Source: Pseudomonas sp. UMAB-08 (lineage in GTDB: Bacteria > Pseudomonadota > Gammaproteobacteria > Pseudomonadales > Pseudomonadaceae). From it: a stretch of 64,000 bases of DNA. A model generated the notes under the pieces. That model was not told the DNA's origin. It saw only the letters and a program-made list of their open reading frames with translations, and did not search any database. Where the stretch lies: NCBI RefSeq assembly GCF_900095225.1, contig NZ_LT607414.1, positions 154,117 through 218,116 of the forward strand, in the 5' to 3' direction. Positions 27,678 through 36,281 of this stretch are shown in pieces; position 1 is the first letter of the stretch; each line of letters begins with the position of its first letter. The position numbers were made by a program, and so were the translations under genes.

Positions 27678-27839
27678 CTAGCGTGCTTTTTCCGCCTTGC
27701 CCGTGGCCGAGTACGGGCAGGTCGACACGTCGGCCCGGGCATCGCTGCCTTGCGTCGAGGGTTCGCTGGAGCGGACGCGGAACAGCACGTCGCAGGCTAC
27801 TTGCCAGACGATGGCCAGAACGCCAACGATGAACACCAC
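27678..27839 (-). CDS. Possible 53-residue single-span membrane peptide
   Basis: It starts just downstream of the stop of the preceding - strand gene (27854) in another frame, at tandem GTG codons (27839/27836). It encodes a hydrophobic segment (FIVGVLAIVWQVACDVLF) followed by a polar tail. The composition looks protein-like, but no clear ribosome site precedes the GTG. It may be a translationally coupled small protein. Confidence 0.35.
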   Translation of the reverse strand: MVFIVGVLAIVWQVACDVLFRVRSSEPSTQGSDARADVSTCPYSATGKAEKAR

Positions 27840-27853
27840 GCCGCCAACGGAGA

Positions 27854-28273
27854 TTACCCGACGGCCGCTTCTTTATCGATCACCGGCATGCTTTGGGCGA
27901 TTGCGAAGACCACCTCCAGAAAAGTAAACCCAAGAATCAGGAAGCTTGCGCCATTGGCAACAGCGTAGAGCTGCCACGAAGCAAACAAGCCTCTAGCCAG
28001 CGCATCATAAAGTCCAACAGCGCGACTAGGGTGTCTGAGCCGCCACAGCGACCAGACCACCACCACGCTGCCCAGCAAGTTGGCGAAAAGCATTTGGGTT
28101 ACGTCCAGCGCAGGGACCGGGCGGGCTAGCCCCAAGGCCTTTGATAAAACTGCAAATCCACTCAGACAAAGCGACGCAGTCCAAGGCGTCATGAAGCCCG
28201 CCGTCGCCACTAGGTCGTACCAGGCGCTGGCGCAAACGATTTTCAGGTTTTGATTTGCGTTGATCATGTTCAT
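27854..28273 (-). CDS. Hypothetical four-helix membrane protein
   Basis: A 139-residue hydrophobic protein with about four membrane segments and a conserved-looking SAWYDLVATAGFMTPW start, as in several uncharacterised inner-membrane families. It is divergent from a MerR regulator 63 bp away and has a MerR-style promoter between, so it is the likely regulatory target. A stress- or compound-responsive role is possible but unproven. Confidence 0.6.
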   Translation of the reverse strand: MNMINANQNLKIVCASAWYDLVATAGFMTPWTASLCLSGFAVLSKALGLARPVPALDVTQMLFANLLGSVVVVWSLWRLRHPSRAVGLYDALARGLFASWQLYAVANGASFLILGFTFLEVVFAIAQSMPVIDKEAAVG

Positions 28274-28294
28274 CCCTCACAGTTTGGGCCCTGA

Positions 28295-28325
28295 GGCTAA
28301 AGCCTGGTGTTAGGTCCAGAGTCAA
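28295..28325 (-). promoter_or_regulatory. Candidate MerR-type promoter with 19-bp spacer
   Basis: On the - strand TTGACT (28325-28320) and TTAGCC (28300-28295) are separated by 19 bp, the over-long spacing typical of promoters activated by MerR proteins. A CTGG-N8-CCAG dyad lies within the spacer. It would drive the membrane-protein gene ending at 27854. The -10 element is weak. Confidence 0.4.
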
Positions 28326-28336
28326 TGCGAGAAACC

Positions 28337-28717
28337 ATGAGTATGAGAATCGGAGATGTCGCAAAGCGCACGGGCGTTTCCGTAGACGCTTTGCGGTTTT
28401 ATGAAGAGAGAGGCCTGATCAAGCCTCAGCGGACCGCCAATGGCTACCGGCTCTACCCGCAGGAAACATTGCAACTGCTGGGGTACATCAAACTGGCGCA
28501 ACAGTTAGGTTTTTCCTTAACAGAAATCGGTGAGAACCTGCCATTGCTGTGGAGTACCGAAGGTGAGTCCAGCGATCATCTGGCAGAGTTGTTCGCACAA
28601 AAGATCGCTTTGCTGGACGAGCGTATGGCTCAGATGCAGGCACTGCGAAATGTGCTTGCTGAGCGAGCACAGCAAGTGTGTCCGCTGTTGGATCGCGCCA
28701 TCAGTACGGCGTCGTGA
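28337..28717 (+). CDS. MerR-family transcriptional regulator
   Basis: A 126-residue regulator. The N-terminal winged HTH MRIGDVAKRTGVSVDALRFYEERGLI (landmarks RIGDVAKRTG and LRFYEERGLI) is followed by a dimerisation coiled coil (about residues 80-110). The C-terminal effector part is short, with one Cys (QVCPLLD). That composition does not fit the paired-Cys metal loops of CueR or ZntR, so an organic or redox signal is as likely. It is divergent from the membrane-protein gene it probably regulates. ATGs at 28337 and 28343 are both possible. Confidence 0.82.
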   Translation: MSMRIGDVAKRTGVSVDALRFYEERGLIKPQRTANGYRLYPQETLQLLGYIKLAQQLGFSLTEIGENLPLLWSTEGESSDHLAELFAQKIALLDERMAQMQALRNVLAERAQQVCPLLDRAISTAS

Positions 28718-28889
28718 TCGGCAGCCAACGCCCCATTGCCGACCCTCGGTGCGATGAGTTTGATGCCGGCACGCGGACATTCATATCCGATGCGCGAATG
28801 CACAATCGGGTCTTGGCGCTACGAGACAGTCGCCTCACTGCAAATTCAGATCAAGCCGCCACCTTCGGCCTTCCACAGCCCGATACCAT

Positions 28890-29169
28890 TCACCGGTTTT
28901 CTGGAGGCCGCAACGCCTCCACGACCAACATCAATGCCGGCGAGGCACGTCGACTGGCGTAGTAGGCGTGGTAGCCGGTAAACGTTGTCGCCCACTCGTC
29001 GAGCACCGACAACAGCCTACCCTCCGCAACGTGTTCCTCGACAGCGCCGAGGGGCAGCCAGGCCAGGCCGTTCCCGGACAGTGATCGCGTCCGATGTTGC
29101 GACTGACCCGCCATTTGCATCGAATGAGACCCACAAGTTTCGAGGCAATGACCGGCCAAAAGCTGTCAT
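28890..29169 (-). pseudogene. LysR-family regulator, C-terminal fragment with a frameshift
   Basis: Two reading frames together resemble the end of a LysR effector domain. The first (from about 29169) reads FGRSLPRNLW through FDANGGSVAT. The second ends at 28890 and contains GNGLAWLPLGAVEEHVAEG and GYHAYYASRRASPAL. No DNA-binding domain is present upstream, so this is a decayed remnant. The surrounding 28718-29224 has no intact gene. Confidence 0.6.
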
Positions 29170-29224
29170 TCAGATGTGTCTGAGAATTTGAGGGCGATTC
29201 ATATTGACCCTCGCTTCGTCATGC

Positions 29225-29920
29225 TCAAGCCAGCAGCTCGGTGATCCACCGGGCCTGCCGGGCGATGTCTTGCACCTTCTCCTCGGGCACGGCCTGCCGC
29301 GCACGGGCGAAGTTGGTCAGGGTCTGCTGTTTCTGACGCAGCATGCGCTGCCACTTGACCAGGAACGCCGGGCTGCGGGCCTGCATCTGTAGCGGGCCGA
29401 AGTACAGCTCCTCGGCGGTGTACATCACCGGCCCGGCGCACTCGGCGACGATGATCTCGTAGTCGAAACGGTTTTCCCGCAGCACTTCCTCGCAGAGGAT
29501 GCGGTAGCCATTTTCCATCAACCATTGGCGCAGTGGCTGCTCGCCGCCGTTGGGCTGTAGGATCAAGCGCTCCTGGCCGCTCAGGCGCGCCTTGCCGCTG
29601 TCGAGGATGTCGCGGATCGTCTCGCCGCCCATGCCACAAATGCTGATCGCCGTGATCCCGTCTCCCGGCTCGATCGCCGCCAGGCCATTGGCCAGGCGCA
29701 CGGTGATCCGCTGGTCCAGGCCGTTCTCGCGCACGGTGCGTTCGGCCGAGCGAAACGGCGTCAGTGCCACCTCACCGGCCACCGCCGCCGTGATGGCTCC
29801 ACGGCGCATCAACACCACCGGCAAGTAGCCGTGATCCGAGCCGATATCGGCCAGGCGCGCACCTGCTGGCATATGCGCCGCCACGCGTTCAAGGCGCATG
29901 GACAATGTCTGTTCGTTCAA
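29225..29920 (-). CDS. trmK: tRNA (adenine(22)-N(1))-methyltransferase
   Basis: A 231-residue SAM-dependent methyltransferase of the TrmK family (formerly DUF633). The SAM-binding motif is LADIGSDHGYLPVVL (about residues 22-36), followed by ISICGMGGETI and ILQPNGGEQPLR. It methylates A22 of tRNAs. The start is taken as TTG at 29920 (AAGGA seven bases upstream, protein NEQTLSMRLERV). An ATG at 29962 would add 14 residues. The gene stands between the LysR remnant and the FIST chemoreceptor. Confidence 0.82.
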   Translation of the reverse strand: MNEQTLSMRLERVAAHMPAGARLADIGSDHGYLPVVLMRRGAITAAVAGEVALTPFRSAERTVRENGLDQRITVRLANGLAAIEPGDGITAISICGMGGETIRDILDSGKARLSGQERLILQPNGGEQPLRQWLMENGYRILCEEVLRENRFDYEIIVAECAGPVMYTAEELYFGPLQMQARSPAFLVKWQRMLRQKQQTLTNFARARQAVPEEKVQDIARQARWITELLA

Positions 29921-30031
29921 CTGCAGTTCCTTTTCACCACGAATGTCCGGCACCTTTGGCAATAGTGCTAGCGGCCCATAATGCTTGGTGAGGGAGGCAG
30001 GGTAAAGCGCCGGTCCACTGTGATCGGCCTC

Positions 30032-32059
30032 TTAAACCGTGGAGTGGGTCAACCCGGTCAAGGTATCAGCGATGGTCTTTGTGCGTTGCGCCGTGCCTTC
30101 AGTCGTGCGGCTTGAGTCTTCCAAGGCATCGAGCATCTCGCGCAGGGCGTCCACGGCCACGGACTGGTCTTCGATCTGTTGCGCGACGTGCTGGATCTCG
30201 CCTGACAGCAGGTCAATATCGACGCCAATTTCAGCGGCATTCTTGCGGGTAATTTCCGCCAGCTTACGCACTTCGTCCGCCACCACCGCAAACCCTCTGC
30301 CCATTTCGCCGGCCCGCGCCGCTTCGATGGCGGCGTTGAGTGCGAGCAGGTTAGTCTGCCCGGCGATTTGCTGAATCACTTGCACGATCGACTGGATACG
30401 CAAACTTGAGCCGGCCAGCGCGCGGGCGCCTACCACCGCTTCACCCGCTTGCGTGGTAAGGCGCTCAACGGTAGTCCCGGCTTGCGCCGCGACGGTGTTT
30501 TGCCGGTCTATGGTGCCCGCCAACTCGTCCATCGACAAGTGCAGCTCGCCCGAGTAATGCTTGATTTGCGTGGCCATCTGCTCTTGCTGTTGGCTGGCCT
30601 GGGCCAATACCTGGCCCAGGTCCGCCAGGCCGTCGAACACTGGCAAAATCGTGCTATCCAGTCCGCGGGTATCCAAGGCGCTGCTGAAGTCATGGTTCTT
30701 GAACGCCATGATCTGCTTGACCACTAAATTGTTCAGACCCGCTAGTTTCTTGACCTGACGGCGCAGGAAAAATGCCTTGAATTCGCCGTAGTGGGCGATG
30801 AAATTGTCGACGAATTCATCGGTAAAACTGGCGCCCTTGGCGACTCGAAAGAAGAAAATCGCCGTCAGCGTTTGGTTAAGGTTCAAGCCCAGAATTTCAC
30901 CGAAAGTCGAGAAACCGGCCAAGGGCACATTACCGAAAATACCGGCCATACTGCCCAGCTCGCTGCTGTTGTTAAGCCGGCGCAGGATGCAGTCGTTAAG
31001 AATGGCCGCAACCGGCTGGCCACCTTTACCTCTGAGGAATTGCTCGTAGTCGGTACGGGTGGCATCGCGAAGGGGCGTACGCTTTACCATCACCATTTCT
31101 TCGCCGGGCGCGACGTCGCAATACAGCTGGACAATCTGCTGTTGATAGTCGATGCGGGCAATAGAGCGCACGAACAGTTCATCGCCCACACGGATGGCGA
31201 ATGAATAATCGGCCAGCTTTTTTTCCAGTGCCTGAGCGCTGCACTCGAATGCGTCGCACAGTGCCTGCACCATGCTCTTGATGTTGCCGCGGCTGTCGAT
31301 AACCTGGTCTATGGTGCGGTCTTCAACCGAAGCGGTCAGCACGCTGAAACTCAGCCCGGCAGGTTGGAAGTTCTGGCTTTTGAATACCCCGAAGCGTACA
31401 TCCGCGGCGGTCTTCAAGAAGACAATTTGCGCGTGGTTCTGATAACTGCGCTGGCCATCGCTGATCAGGGTCTTTTTAAAATCAAGCTTGCCACCTGCAG
31501 AGCCGCCGACGAACAGGCAAGGGAAGCGCCCAGACTCGTAAAGCGCTTCCATAAAGAACGATTCGGATGCCGAAAGGCCATCGAACACCACATACGCCAA
31601 GGTGTCGCGGTGGTCAATGGCCGTCCGCACCTGCGCCTGCTTGATGTTACCTACCAGTTTGGCGATCCGTTCGCGCATCGCCAGGCGTTTGCCGCCGCTG
31701 CGAATGTCTTCACACTCCAGCCGCACCATGACCACCTCGGCCGACACAATCACACTGGCGTCAAACAGTTGCAACACCACCCGGTCCCAACTGTCACCGG
31801 TCGCGCAGTACAGTGTGTTCGCGCCGTTGCACAACTCCCCCGATGTAGTGCACAGGCTGATAGCACTGTGCGCAAAGCGCCGTTTGACCTTGGCGGCGAT
31901 CTGGTCGATGTCCAGGTAAGGGGAAACAAATCCGGTGACCAGCACCGGGTCTATGCGCAGGCCAGCCAGGGCTTGGTCAAGTTCGCCAGCGGTGCAAGTC
32001 ACGCTCACAGCGCCTTGGGCGTTGGCTCGGGCCTTGTTGAAGAGGGTCAGTGGGTTCAT
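30032..32059 (-). CDS. Soluble FIST-domain methyl-accepting chemotaxis protein
   Basis: A 675-residue cytoplasmic receptor. The N-terminal FIST domain covers about residues 30-230 and FIST_C about 230-400. A linker leads to a C-terminal MCP signalling coiled coil with the hairpin tip [20 protein letters not shown] and [14 protein letters not shown]. No transmembrane segment is seen, so it senses an intracellular ligand; FIST domains are proposed to bind small molecules such as amino acids. It would signal through CheA/CheW encoded elsewhere. The MCP part is short at the C-terminus, with no NWETF-like CheR tether. Confidence 0.85.
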   Translation of the reverse strand: MNPLTLFNKARANAQGAVSVTCTAGELDQALAGLRIDPVLVTGFVSPYLDIDQIAAKVKRRFAHSAISLCTTSGELCNGANTLYCATGDSWDRVVLQLFDASVIVSAEVVMVRLECEDIRSGGKRLAMRERIAKLVGNIKQAQVRTAIDHRDTLAYVVFDGLSASESFFMEALYESGRFPCLFVGGSAGGKLDFKKTLISDGQRSYQNHAQIVFLKTAADVRFGVFKSQNFQPAGLSFSVLTASVEDRTIDQVIDSRGNIKSMVQALCDAFECSAQALEKKLADYSFAIRVGDELFVRSIARIDYQQQIVQLYCDVAPGEEMVMVKRTPLRDATRTDYEQFLRGKGGQPVAAILNDCILRRLNNSSELGSMAGIFGNVPLAGFSTFGEILGLNLNQTLTAIFFFRVAKGASFTDEFVDNFIAHYGEFKAFFLRRQVKKLAGLNNLVVKQIMAFKNHDFSSALDTRGLDSTILPVFDGLADLGQVLAQASQQQEQMATQIKHYSGELHLSMDELAGTIDRQNTVAAQAGTTVERLTTQAGEAVVGARALAGSSLRIQSIVQVIQQIAGQTNLLALNAAIEAARAGEMGRGFAVVADEVRKLAEITRKNAAEIGVDIDLLSGEIQHVAQQIEDQSVAVDALREMLDALEDSSRTTEGTAQRTKTIADTLTGLTHSTV

Positions 32060-32231
32060 GGCTGGGCTCTTATTAGTGGGTGGCGTGACGTATAGGTGGC
32101 ATACGTACGTGGCCTTCCTCTATATCGGCCATGGCTGAGCGGGCTAAAGCGTGGATGTTAGATTTTGTTACGCGGGGACGCACATGGCTCCGTTCAGGCT
32201 CTATATGGAAACTGGCTGCGCTTCAGTCATC

Positions 32232-32740
32232 TCATTTCACTAGCGAGTTCGATAGCTGAGGCCATTGCTCCATCAACGCATCTCGTACTCGTAGTCCTGC
32301 GGGAACAGGTTGCACGCGATCGTCTTGAACTAGACAGGCGAAAACCAGCGAGTGCTCATCCTTTGTCGCCCAGCCAACAAACCAGCCGTATCCGTGGGCT
32401 TCATCGCTGCTTCCGTCCTCCATTTGAGGGAAGGCCGTGCCTGTTTTGCCGTGAACATCCCAACCGTCGGGTCGCTGGGCGATTTGCAAAATCCGACTCG
32501 TCATATCAAAGGCATGAGGACTCACGGGCAATTGGCGATTCACCAGCCTCTTCAAAAAAATTATTTGCTCGTGAGGGGAAATCTTCAAAGAGGAACTGAT
32601 ACAGGCACGATCAAGGCCATTGTTTTTTTCGGGATCACCTCGATGGTATGGCAAAGTCGGAAAATGTTCGTCTTGCAAAAAAGCCGCGTCGAAGCCCATC
32701 AGGCTTATCGCGATTTTGAATGTTGAGGCGGGAGTCACGG
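32232..32740 (-). pseudogene. Class D (OXA-type) beta-lactamase remnant, 5' lost and core deleted
   Basis: The remaining frame keeps the active-site STFK near its start, KTGTAFPQ and YGWFVGWATKDEHS near its end, and DMTSRILQI between. The beginning (signal peptide and first strands) is cut at 32740 by the IS3-family element. A deletion joins LPYHRG directly to DPEKNNGLD, removing about 60 residues including the SxV and YGN motifs. It is almost certainly inactive. Strong identity to OXA families outside the lost part makes the call safe, but the subclass cannot be given. Confidence 0.82.
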
Positions 32741-32778
32741 GTAATCCCCCCATTCCTAATACTCACCAGAAATAGAGG

Positions 32779-33606
32779 TCAGGCCACCAGGGCCAACTTC
32801 TGTTTTGGGGTAATGCCGCCGAGGGCCATATTCGGGCGCTCGTGATTGTATGTCCAGATCCAGTTCGTACCGTAGTCCTGAACTTCAGCTATCGACTCAA
32901 ACAGGTAATGTCCCAGCCAGTCATAGCGCACAGTACGGTTATAGCGCTCAACATAGGCACTCTGCTGCGGATTGCCCGGCTGAATAAAGTCAAGTCGGAT
33001 GCCCCGCTTCTTGGCCAACTCAGCGAGCTTGGTGCTGATGAATTCTGGACCATTATCGCTGCGGATCGCCTGCGGCTTTCCACGCCATTCAATAACCTGA
33101 TCCAGTGCACGCACCACACGCTCAGCCGGTAGCGACACATCAATCTCCATGCCCAGGGCTTCGCGGTTGAAGTCGTCAATCAGATTAAAAATCCGAAAAC
33201 TACGCCCATCAGCTAACTGATCGTGCATAAAATCCATCGACCAGCACTGGTTGGTGGCCTCAGCAACAGCCCGCGGCTCAGGCTTCTCGCACACGATGCG
33301 CTTACGCGGCTTGATCCGCAGATTCAGCTCCAGTTCGCGGTAAATCCGTTACACCCGCTTGTGGTTCCACCGATAGCCCTTCACGTTGCGCGGGTACAGA
33401 AAGCACAAGCCAAATCCCCAGTTCCGCTGGTTGTACGTGAGTTGGACCAGTTTATTGGCGATCTCGGCGTTTTCAGGCGCCAAACGCGGCTGATAGCGAT
33501 AGCACGTGAGGCTAACCCTGAAAGCTAGGCACGCCAACTTGATGCTGCGCCGACCTGAGCGAACCATTTCCTGCGCCCTCTCTCGTCGCCGCGATGGCTT
33601 CACCAC
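32779..33606 (-). pseudogene. IS3-family transposase orfB with internal stop codon
   Basis: This frame encodes the catalytic integrase. SMDFMHDQL (first D), RSDNGPEF (second D) and the ERYNR segment (following the glutamate region) are present downstream of a helical N-terminal part that includes AQEMVRSGRRSIKLAC. A TAA at 33349-33351 interrupts it after HKRV, where relatives carry Tyr (RVYRIYREL). One base change therefore inactivates orfB unless it is read through. Expression would also need -1 frameshifting from orfA at AAAAAAG (about 33607-33613). Confidence 0.8.
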
Positions 33607-33866
33607 TTTTTTGCCATGGCTTCCTGGATAATTTCGGCTTTAAGACGTTCTTCGGCGTATATTTTTTTTAGTCGACGATTCTCGTCCTCCAACTCGCGCA
33701 GCCGAGTCAGCAACGATGCATCCATACCGCCGAACTTGGTACGCCACTTGTAGAACGTAGCCGAACTGATGCAATGCTCGCGGCACAGCTCCGACGCTGG
33801 GGTTCCAGCCTCAGTTTGCTTGAGGATAGCCATGATTTGACTGTCCGAAAAACGCGATGTCTTCAC
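33600..33866 (-). CDS. IS3-family transposase orfA
   Basis: An 88-residue HTH_Tnp_1 protein (KTSRFSDSQIMAILKQTEAG, SSATFYKWRTKFGG, then a leucine-zipper-like stretch ELEDENRRLKKIYAEERL). It binds the terminal repeats and supplies the N-terminal part of the OrfAB transposase after -1 frameshifting. It is intact. It ends AMAKKW just past the A6G slippery heptamer. Confidence 0.85.
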   Translation of the reverse strand: MKTSRFSDSQIMAILKQTEAGTPASELCREHCISSATFYKWRTKFGGMDASLLTRLRELEDENRRLKKIYAEERLKAEIIQEAMAKKW

Positions 33867-33921
33867 GCAAAATTTCCTTGATCCGATTAGGAGAAAATTC
33901 TACTTCCGACGAGTACTTTTT

Positions 33922-34227
33922 TCAGGGGGGATTACCGCCTATACCGCTGTTAACCATATAGGCGCCAACCAACCAGATAGCAATATCGCGCACATTTGCA
34001 TCAGATCGATGTAGCAATGCAAACATTTCTGTAGCCGCGCCGGCACCTATCAACGGATCATTGCTCTTCAAGTCCGCAAGCAACTCAGTCGCTTCAGGAT
34101 CGATAAAACTTAAGATCATCGCGTAAGTGAAAGCGTAGGCTCCGATTACGTCAACTGCTTGCTCTGAAGCCCTTTTCGCTTCGGCGGCCAGCTCATTAAT
34201 TTGATTTTCAGTGAGTTCTTTATTCAT
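33922..34227 (-). pseudogene. Helical protein gene truncated by the IS3 element
   Basis: From ATG 34227 (AGGAG upstream) it encodes about 97 native residues (MNKELTENQINELAAEAKR...), mostly helical and acidic. The last codons GGNPP* are read from the IS end, so the true 3' part is missing. The DNA is much richer in A+T than the rest of the window. It lies directly after a lipoprotein gene on the same strand and may belong to the same foreign cassette. No family recognised. Confidence 0.6.
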
Positions 34228-34231
34228 ACTC

Positions 34232-34990
34232 TCACTCCTTTGCTTGAGTAAGGGCATTAACTATAAATCGCTGTATTTTTAACCAATTTGAACGTTGCGA
34301 TAGCGGATAGCTGTACTTAACTAGCATATCTGGCTCAAGGGAAAATGCCGCACTACATGTTTTATTCACACTGTCGCAGTCGATCAGAATCGGAGTACCA
34401 TCAGGGTTTTTAATGGCATTATTGAGAGGAATGCTTGTCACTCCGTTGCGATACGTATAGTTTAGGAGTCCAAGTTTTTCATCCGCGCCCTCGACCTTAT
34501 TAAATATGCGCAGTTTATTTAAGTTTCCCGGCTTATTTCCCGGCGAACAACTAATATCAAGATAAAATATAGCTGACTCACTGGAGCCGGAGTTAAATAC
34601 ATTTGGATAATGGCGTGCCAGTTCCTCTACGCTATATCTGGCGCCGGCCCAAATCCCTTCTACATACTCGGGGTTTTCGTTTTTGCGAGGCTCGGCTAAA
34701 TACTTATTTCTAAGATAAAAAACATCATCCACTCCAAAAGTAAATTCACTAGCGCCTATCCATACGGTAGTTTTTTTAGTTTCCACTTTTACGCTCTGAT
34801 CAGCTGGTATCCCATATTTTTTTTCAGACGCCTGATTCGCCAGAGCCATACAGAAATTTTGGTGCGTTCCACGAACATAAGCAGGATCCACTTGCTTTTG
34901 ATGGCAGGCCGAAACTAACAAATGCACTAACAGAAACATAATTGCTTTGAATGGGCGCGTATTCTGGACTGTCCAAGTTGCCTGACCCAT
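34232..34990 (-). CDS. Putative lipoprotein in AT-rich island
   Basis: A 252-residue protein with a lipoprotein signal (MFLLVHLLVSAC, lipobox Cys at residue 29). The mature part contains YLDISCSPGN and IDCDSVNKTCSAAF, suggesting disulfides. Ribosome site GAGAGG precedes the ATG. The base composition is AT-rich, like the genes around it. Next to it lie a lipase-like pseudogene and a membrane-protein gene, an arrangement seen for secreted effectors with periplasmic immunity or accessory lipoproteins. That role is speculation. No family recognised. Confidence 0.6.
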   Translation of the reverse strand: MGQATWTVQNTRPFKAIMFLLVHLLVSACHQKQVDPAYVRGTHQNFCMALANQASEKKYGIPADQSVKVETKKTTVWIGASEFTFGVDDVFYLRNKYLAEPRKNENPEYVEGIWAGARYSVEELARHYPNVFNSGSSESAIFYLDISCSPGNKPGNLNKLRIFNKVEGADEKLGLLNYTYRNGVTSIPLNNAIKNPDGTPILIDCDSVNKTCSAAFSLEPDMLVKYSYPLSQRSNWLKIQRFIVNALTQAKE

Positions 34991-35011
34991 TTCAACCTCT
35001 CTTCAAAATAG

Positions 35012-35413
35012 TTAACGCGGTGGTGTCGCGGCTTTCGCTTCGGCGCTTGAACCGCGCCAAATCTGATAGAAATTAAAAAGACTAACAGCTTGATTTAGCG
35101 CTATGCCTGATAAACCTATTGCGGCAGCATCCTCATAAAAGTCTTTTTTATCCTCGGATCCCCGTATAGCAAAAATCGTCTCGCCAGTATTTTTATCCCT
35201 GTATATAGCAGCAGCAAATCCTACGGAGTCGTTTGAGAGAGGATATAACGTTTGGTATCTGGTCGTAAAATCAATAGCCTGCTATTGAGAGAACCCTCTT
35301 TCTCTCATCAGGGCTGAAATAATATCTTGGTCGTCACTGTATTGTGATGGCAAGTCAGCATACGTAGCATCTGCTAACTGAGCATAATCACTTAGTTGGG
35401 AAATTGTCATCAT
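35012..35413 (-). pseudogene. N-terminal fragment of a class-3-lipase-like protein with an amber codon
   Basis: From ATG 35413 the frame reads MTISQLSDYAQLADATYADL, then meets TAG (35282-35284, SQ*QA). It continues open with DSVGFAAAIYRDKNTG and TIFAIRGSEDKKDFYED to a stop at 35012. This matches the N-terminal region of lipase/class-3 proteins that are exported by type I systems in Pseudomonas. The catalytic GxSxG part is absent. The gene starts right at the stop of the upstream gene (TAGATGATG) with AAAGGA before it, so it was once an operon member. It is now dead unless the amber is suppressed. Confidence 0.6.
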
Positions 35414-36061
35414 CTAGTCCTTTTGCGATGGATCGGGCTGAATCGTTTGAAGTATTAGTTGTGTTGGATCTGGGTAAGACGGGCACATATACAGCCATTG
35501 ATTTTTATCCAGATCAGAGCCGCCGGCTAGGATTCTAAGACTTTTAAAAACGCGCCCACCATAAAAATATAATGTCCGGTCCGTCGCCAACTGCACTCCT
35601 GCGCTATTCTCAATTACAGTCTCAGCGGTATAGTAACCCTTGTGTGTAGAATTTCTATCTACCACTCGATAGTCACTAGCAATTCCACTGGTTGTCGACT
35701 TACTAACTCCATTACCTGAGATGAAGTATGAAACAATGCTGTTTTTACCGTCTATAATCCTCTTGGTTTCTACGCGAGAGTAACCCTTTCCAAGCATTTC
35801 TTGCATAAAGCTATCGGTTGTTCCTTCAATATAAAATCCTGGAGCTACAACCTTTTTATAAATTTGCACTCCCCCGTCAGAACTGCAAATTCTTCGCCAG
35901 TGTTCCTCGGCAATTTTATCAGGAATAATTACGCAAGAAATTAGCGCAATTAACACTATCCAAGCAAGCGACCACAGCTTGGTCATCCTATATAAGACAT
36001 AGCTAAAAACCATTGATCCGATGATGGCTGAAAATTGATAACAGAAAAGGATGAATATCAT
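35414..36061 (-). CDS. Hypothetical membrane-anchored protein in AT-rich island
   Basis: A 215-residue protein with two N-terminal hydrophobic segments (about residues 2-22 and 28-46) and a polar domain containing IYKKVVAPGFYIEG and TLYFYGGRVFKSL. It is AT-rich, like the neighbouring lipoprotein gene, and is translationally adjacent to the lipase-like pseudogene. It could be an accessory or immunity protein for that effector, which is inference only. No family recognised. Confidence 0.5.
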   Translation of the reverse strand: MIFILFCYQFSAIIGSMVFSYVLYRMTKLWSLAWIVLIALISCVIIPDKIAEEHWRRICSSDGGVQIYKKVVAPGFYIEGTTDSFMQEMLGKGYSRVETKRIIDGKNSIVSYFISGNGVSKSTTSGIASDYRVVDRNSTHKGYYTAETVIENSAGVQLATDRTLYFYGGRVFKSLRILAGGSDLDKNQWLYMCPSYPDPTQLILQTIQPDPSQKD

Positions 36062-36281
36062 AAGGATAGCTCAATAGCAATGATGCTAGTCATGCTTAAA
36101 ATTCCCTTTTAATGGGTGCAGATTGGATATATTCGCAGATTTTTGGCAGAGTTGTAGCTGCCTCGCGGAGCTTGTTCCCGAAAAATAACTGTATAATATG
36201 CATACATTCCTTGATTATCTTAAGCATCAAACCTACCAACCAAACTTTACCTATGATCGGCAATATCGAATACGCTACTTC

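Larger units (their letters stand above)
32741..33935 (-). mobile_element. IS3-family insertion sequence (1195 bp)
   Basis: Terminal inverted repeats GTAATCCCCCC (32741-32751) and GGGGGGATTAC (33925-33935) are perfect over 11 bp. Inside are orfA with an HTH_Tnp_1 domain and orfB with an rve DDE integrase core, overlapping at an A6G slippery site as in IS3 elements. One side disrupts a class D beta-lactamase remnant and the other truncates an AT-rich gene. No convincing target duplication was seen next to the ends, so the flanks may have rearranged. Confidence 0.85.
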
